Shown one piece after another: positions 6,218 to 6,975 of a stretch of 6,975 nucleotides of DNA. The notes under the pieces are model-generated. The model was not told where the DNA came from, searched no databases, and saw only the letters and a program-made list of their open reading frames with translations. Within the stretch, counting starts at the first letter, position 1, and the number at the start of each line of letters is the position of its first letter. The position numbers and the translations under genes were made by a program. Source of the stretch: an uncultured Bacteroidales bacterium (GTDB lineage Bacteria; Bacteroidota; Bacteroidia; Bacteroidales; UBA932); NCBI GenBank assembly GCA_905234775.1, contig CAJOJC010000068.1, forward strand, positions 1-6,975, in the 5' to 3' direction.

Positions 6218-6975
6218 TTAGTCGAGCTTCGGACCGGCCTTTACGAGGGCCTTTCCTGCAGCGTTGGTCTCATACTTCTTGAAGTTCTTGATGAAGCGGC
6301 CTGCGAGGTCTTCTGCCTTCTTTTGCCACTCACTAGCGTCAGCGTAAGTATCCTTTGGATCAAGGATATTAGTGGCAACGCCTTCAAGCTCAGTCGGAAC
6401 TTCAAGGTTAAAGATCGGAATCTTCTTGGTCGGTGCCTTGAGAATAGCGCCGCCGAGGATTGCATCAATGATGCCACGGGTATCTTTGATGGAGATACGC
6501 TTGCCGGTGCCGTTCCAGCCAGTGTTGACAAGATAAGCCTTAGCGCCGCTCTTCTCCATGCGCTTGACGAGTTCTTCAGCATACTTAGTTGGGTGGAGCT
6601 CAAGGAATGCTTGACCGAAGCAAGCGGAGAAAGTAGGAGTAGGCTCAGTGATACCACGCTCAGTGCCGGCGAGTTTAGCAGTGAAGCCGCTGAGGAAGTA
6701 ATATTTGCATTGCTCAGGAGTGAGGATAGAAACCGGAGGCAAAACACCGAAAGCATCAGCACTCAGGAAGATAACAGATTTAGCAGCAGGACCGTGGCTA
6801 TCCGGACGGACAATCTTCTTGATATGATAGATAGGATAGCTTACGCGGGTATTTTCAGTGACGGATTTATCGGCAAAGTCAATCTTGCCATCTTTGTCAA
6901 CGGTGACATTCTCAAGGAGAGCGTCACGAGTGATTGCACCATAGATGTCAGGCTCGGCAACAGGATCGAGGTTGA
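6218..6975 (-). CDS. pckA: Phosphoenolpyruvate carboxykinase (ATP), C-terminal part; start outside window
   Basis: This enzyme interconverts oxaloacetate plus ATP with phosphoenolpyruvate, CO2 and ADP in the cytoplasm. In fermenting Bacteroidales it can run in the CO2-fixing direction towards succinate; that is family knowledge. The visible 251 residues read without interruption from the window edge to a TAA stop and match the last part of the roughly 535-540 residue family. Seen are [20 protein letters not shown] at the start, [12 protein letters not shown] (its Arg corresponds to the PEP-contacting Arg333 of E. coli), [57 protein letters not shown] (the adenine/ATP-side Arg and Thr region) and AGPKLD at the end. 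About 285 N-terminal residues, including the Walker A-like loop and the metal ligands, lie beyond the edge. Codons favour T-ending forms (GCT, GTT, ACT) more than the neighbouring genes, which fits high expression. A terminator follows. Confidence 0.97.
   Translation of the reverse strand, partial: NLDPVAEPDIYGAITRDALLENVTVDKDGKIDFADKSVTENTRVSYPIYHIKKIVRPDSHGPAAKSVIFLSADAFGVLPPVSILTPEQCKYYFLSGFTAKLAGTERGITEPTPTFSACFGQAFLELHPTKYAEELVKRMEKSGAKAYLVNTGWNGTGKRISIKDTRGIIDAILGGAILKAPTKKIPIFNLEVPTELEGVATNILDPKDTYADASEWQKKAEDLAGRFIKNFKKYETNAAGKALVKAGPKLD

Overview
The window looks like chromosomal DNA from a Bacteroidales-type gut bacterium of moderate-to-high GC. Three things point there: the two intergenic gaps carry the Bacteroidetes -7 promoter element TAnnTTTG (TATATTTG before recG, TATCTTTG before the export gene); the polysaccharide export protein is the long multi-SLBB type without a lipobox; and its partner is a Bacteroides-style Wzz-like protein. 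I cannot place it to genus from the sequence alone.

All genes read on the minus strand, from right to left. At the right edge is the C-terminal part of ATP-dependent phosphoenolpyruvate carboxykinase (pckA, 6218-6975, its start lies outside the window), followed by a clear intrinsic terminator. Next is a complete recG (4006-6150). A 66-base gap with a promoter then leads into a two-gene surface-polysaccharide export unit: a 999-residue secreted SLBB protein (940-3939) and, after only 3 bases, a Wzz-like chain-length protein (229-936). Central metabolism and DNA repair thus sit beside the start of what is normally a capsule or exopolysaccharide locus.

The unusual part is the left 300 bases. 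The Wzz-like protein matches its family for about 212 residues and then runs into a cluster of palindromic repeats. The roughly 150 residues of periplasmic coiled coil and second membrane helix expected after that point are missing, replaced by a 23-residue tail read from a repeat. Three copies of one hairpin element are visible (1-50, 137-192, 249-300). Copies 1 and 2 face the same way with a 139-base offset; copy 3 is inverted. All three share the same irregularities: a bulged C in the 3' arm, an asymmetric internal loop, a 5-bp upper stem and a six-base loop GRRCMA. Several paired positions differ in a compensatory way. I do not recognise this element. It behaves like a short palindromic mobile or structure-recognised repeat (REP- or MITE-like), and its arrival probably broke the wzz gene. 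I found no transposase, recombinase, CRISPR array, tRNA or rRNA in the window.
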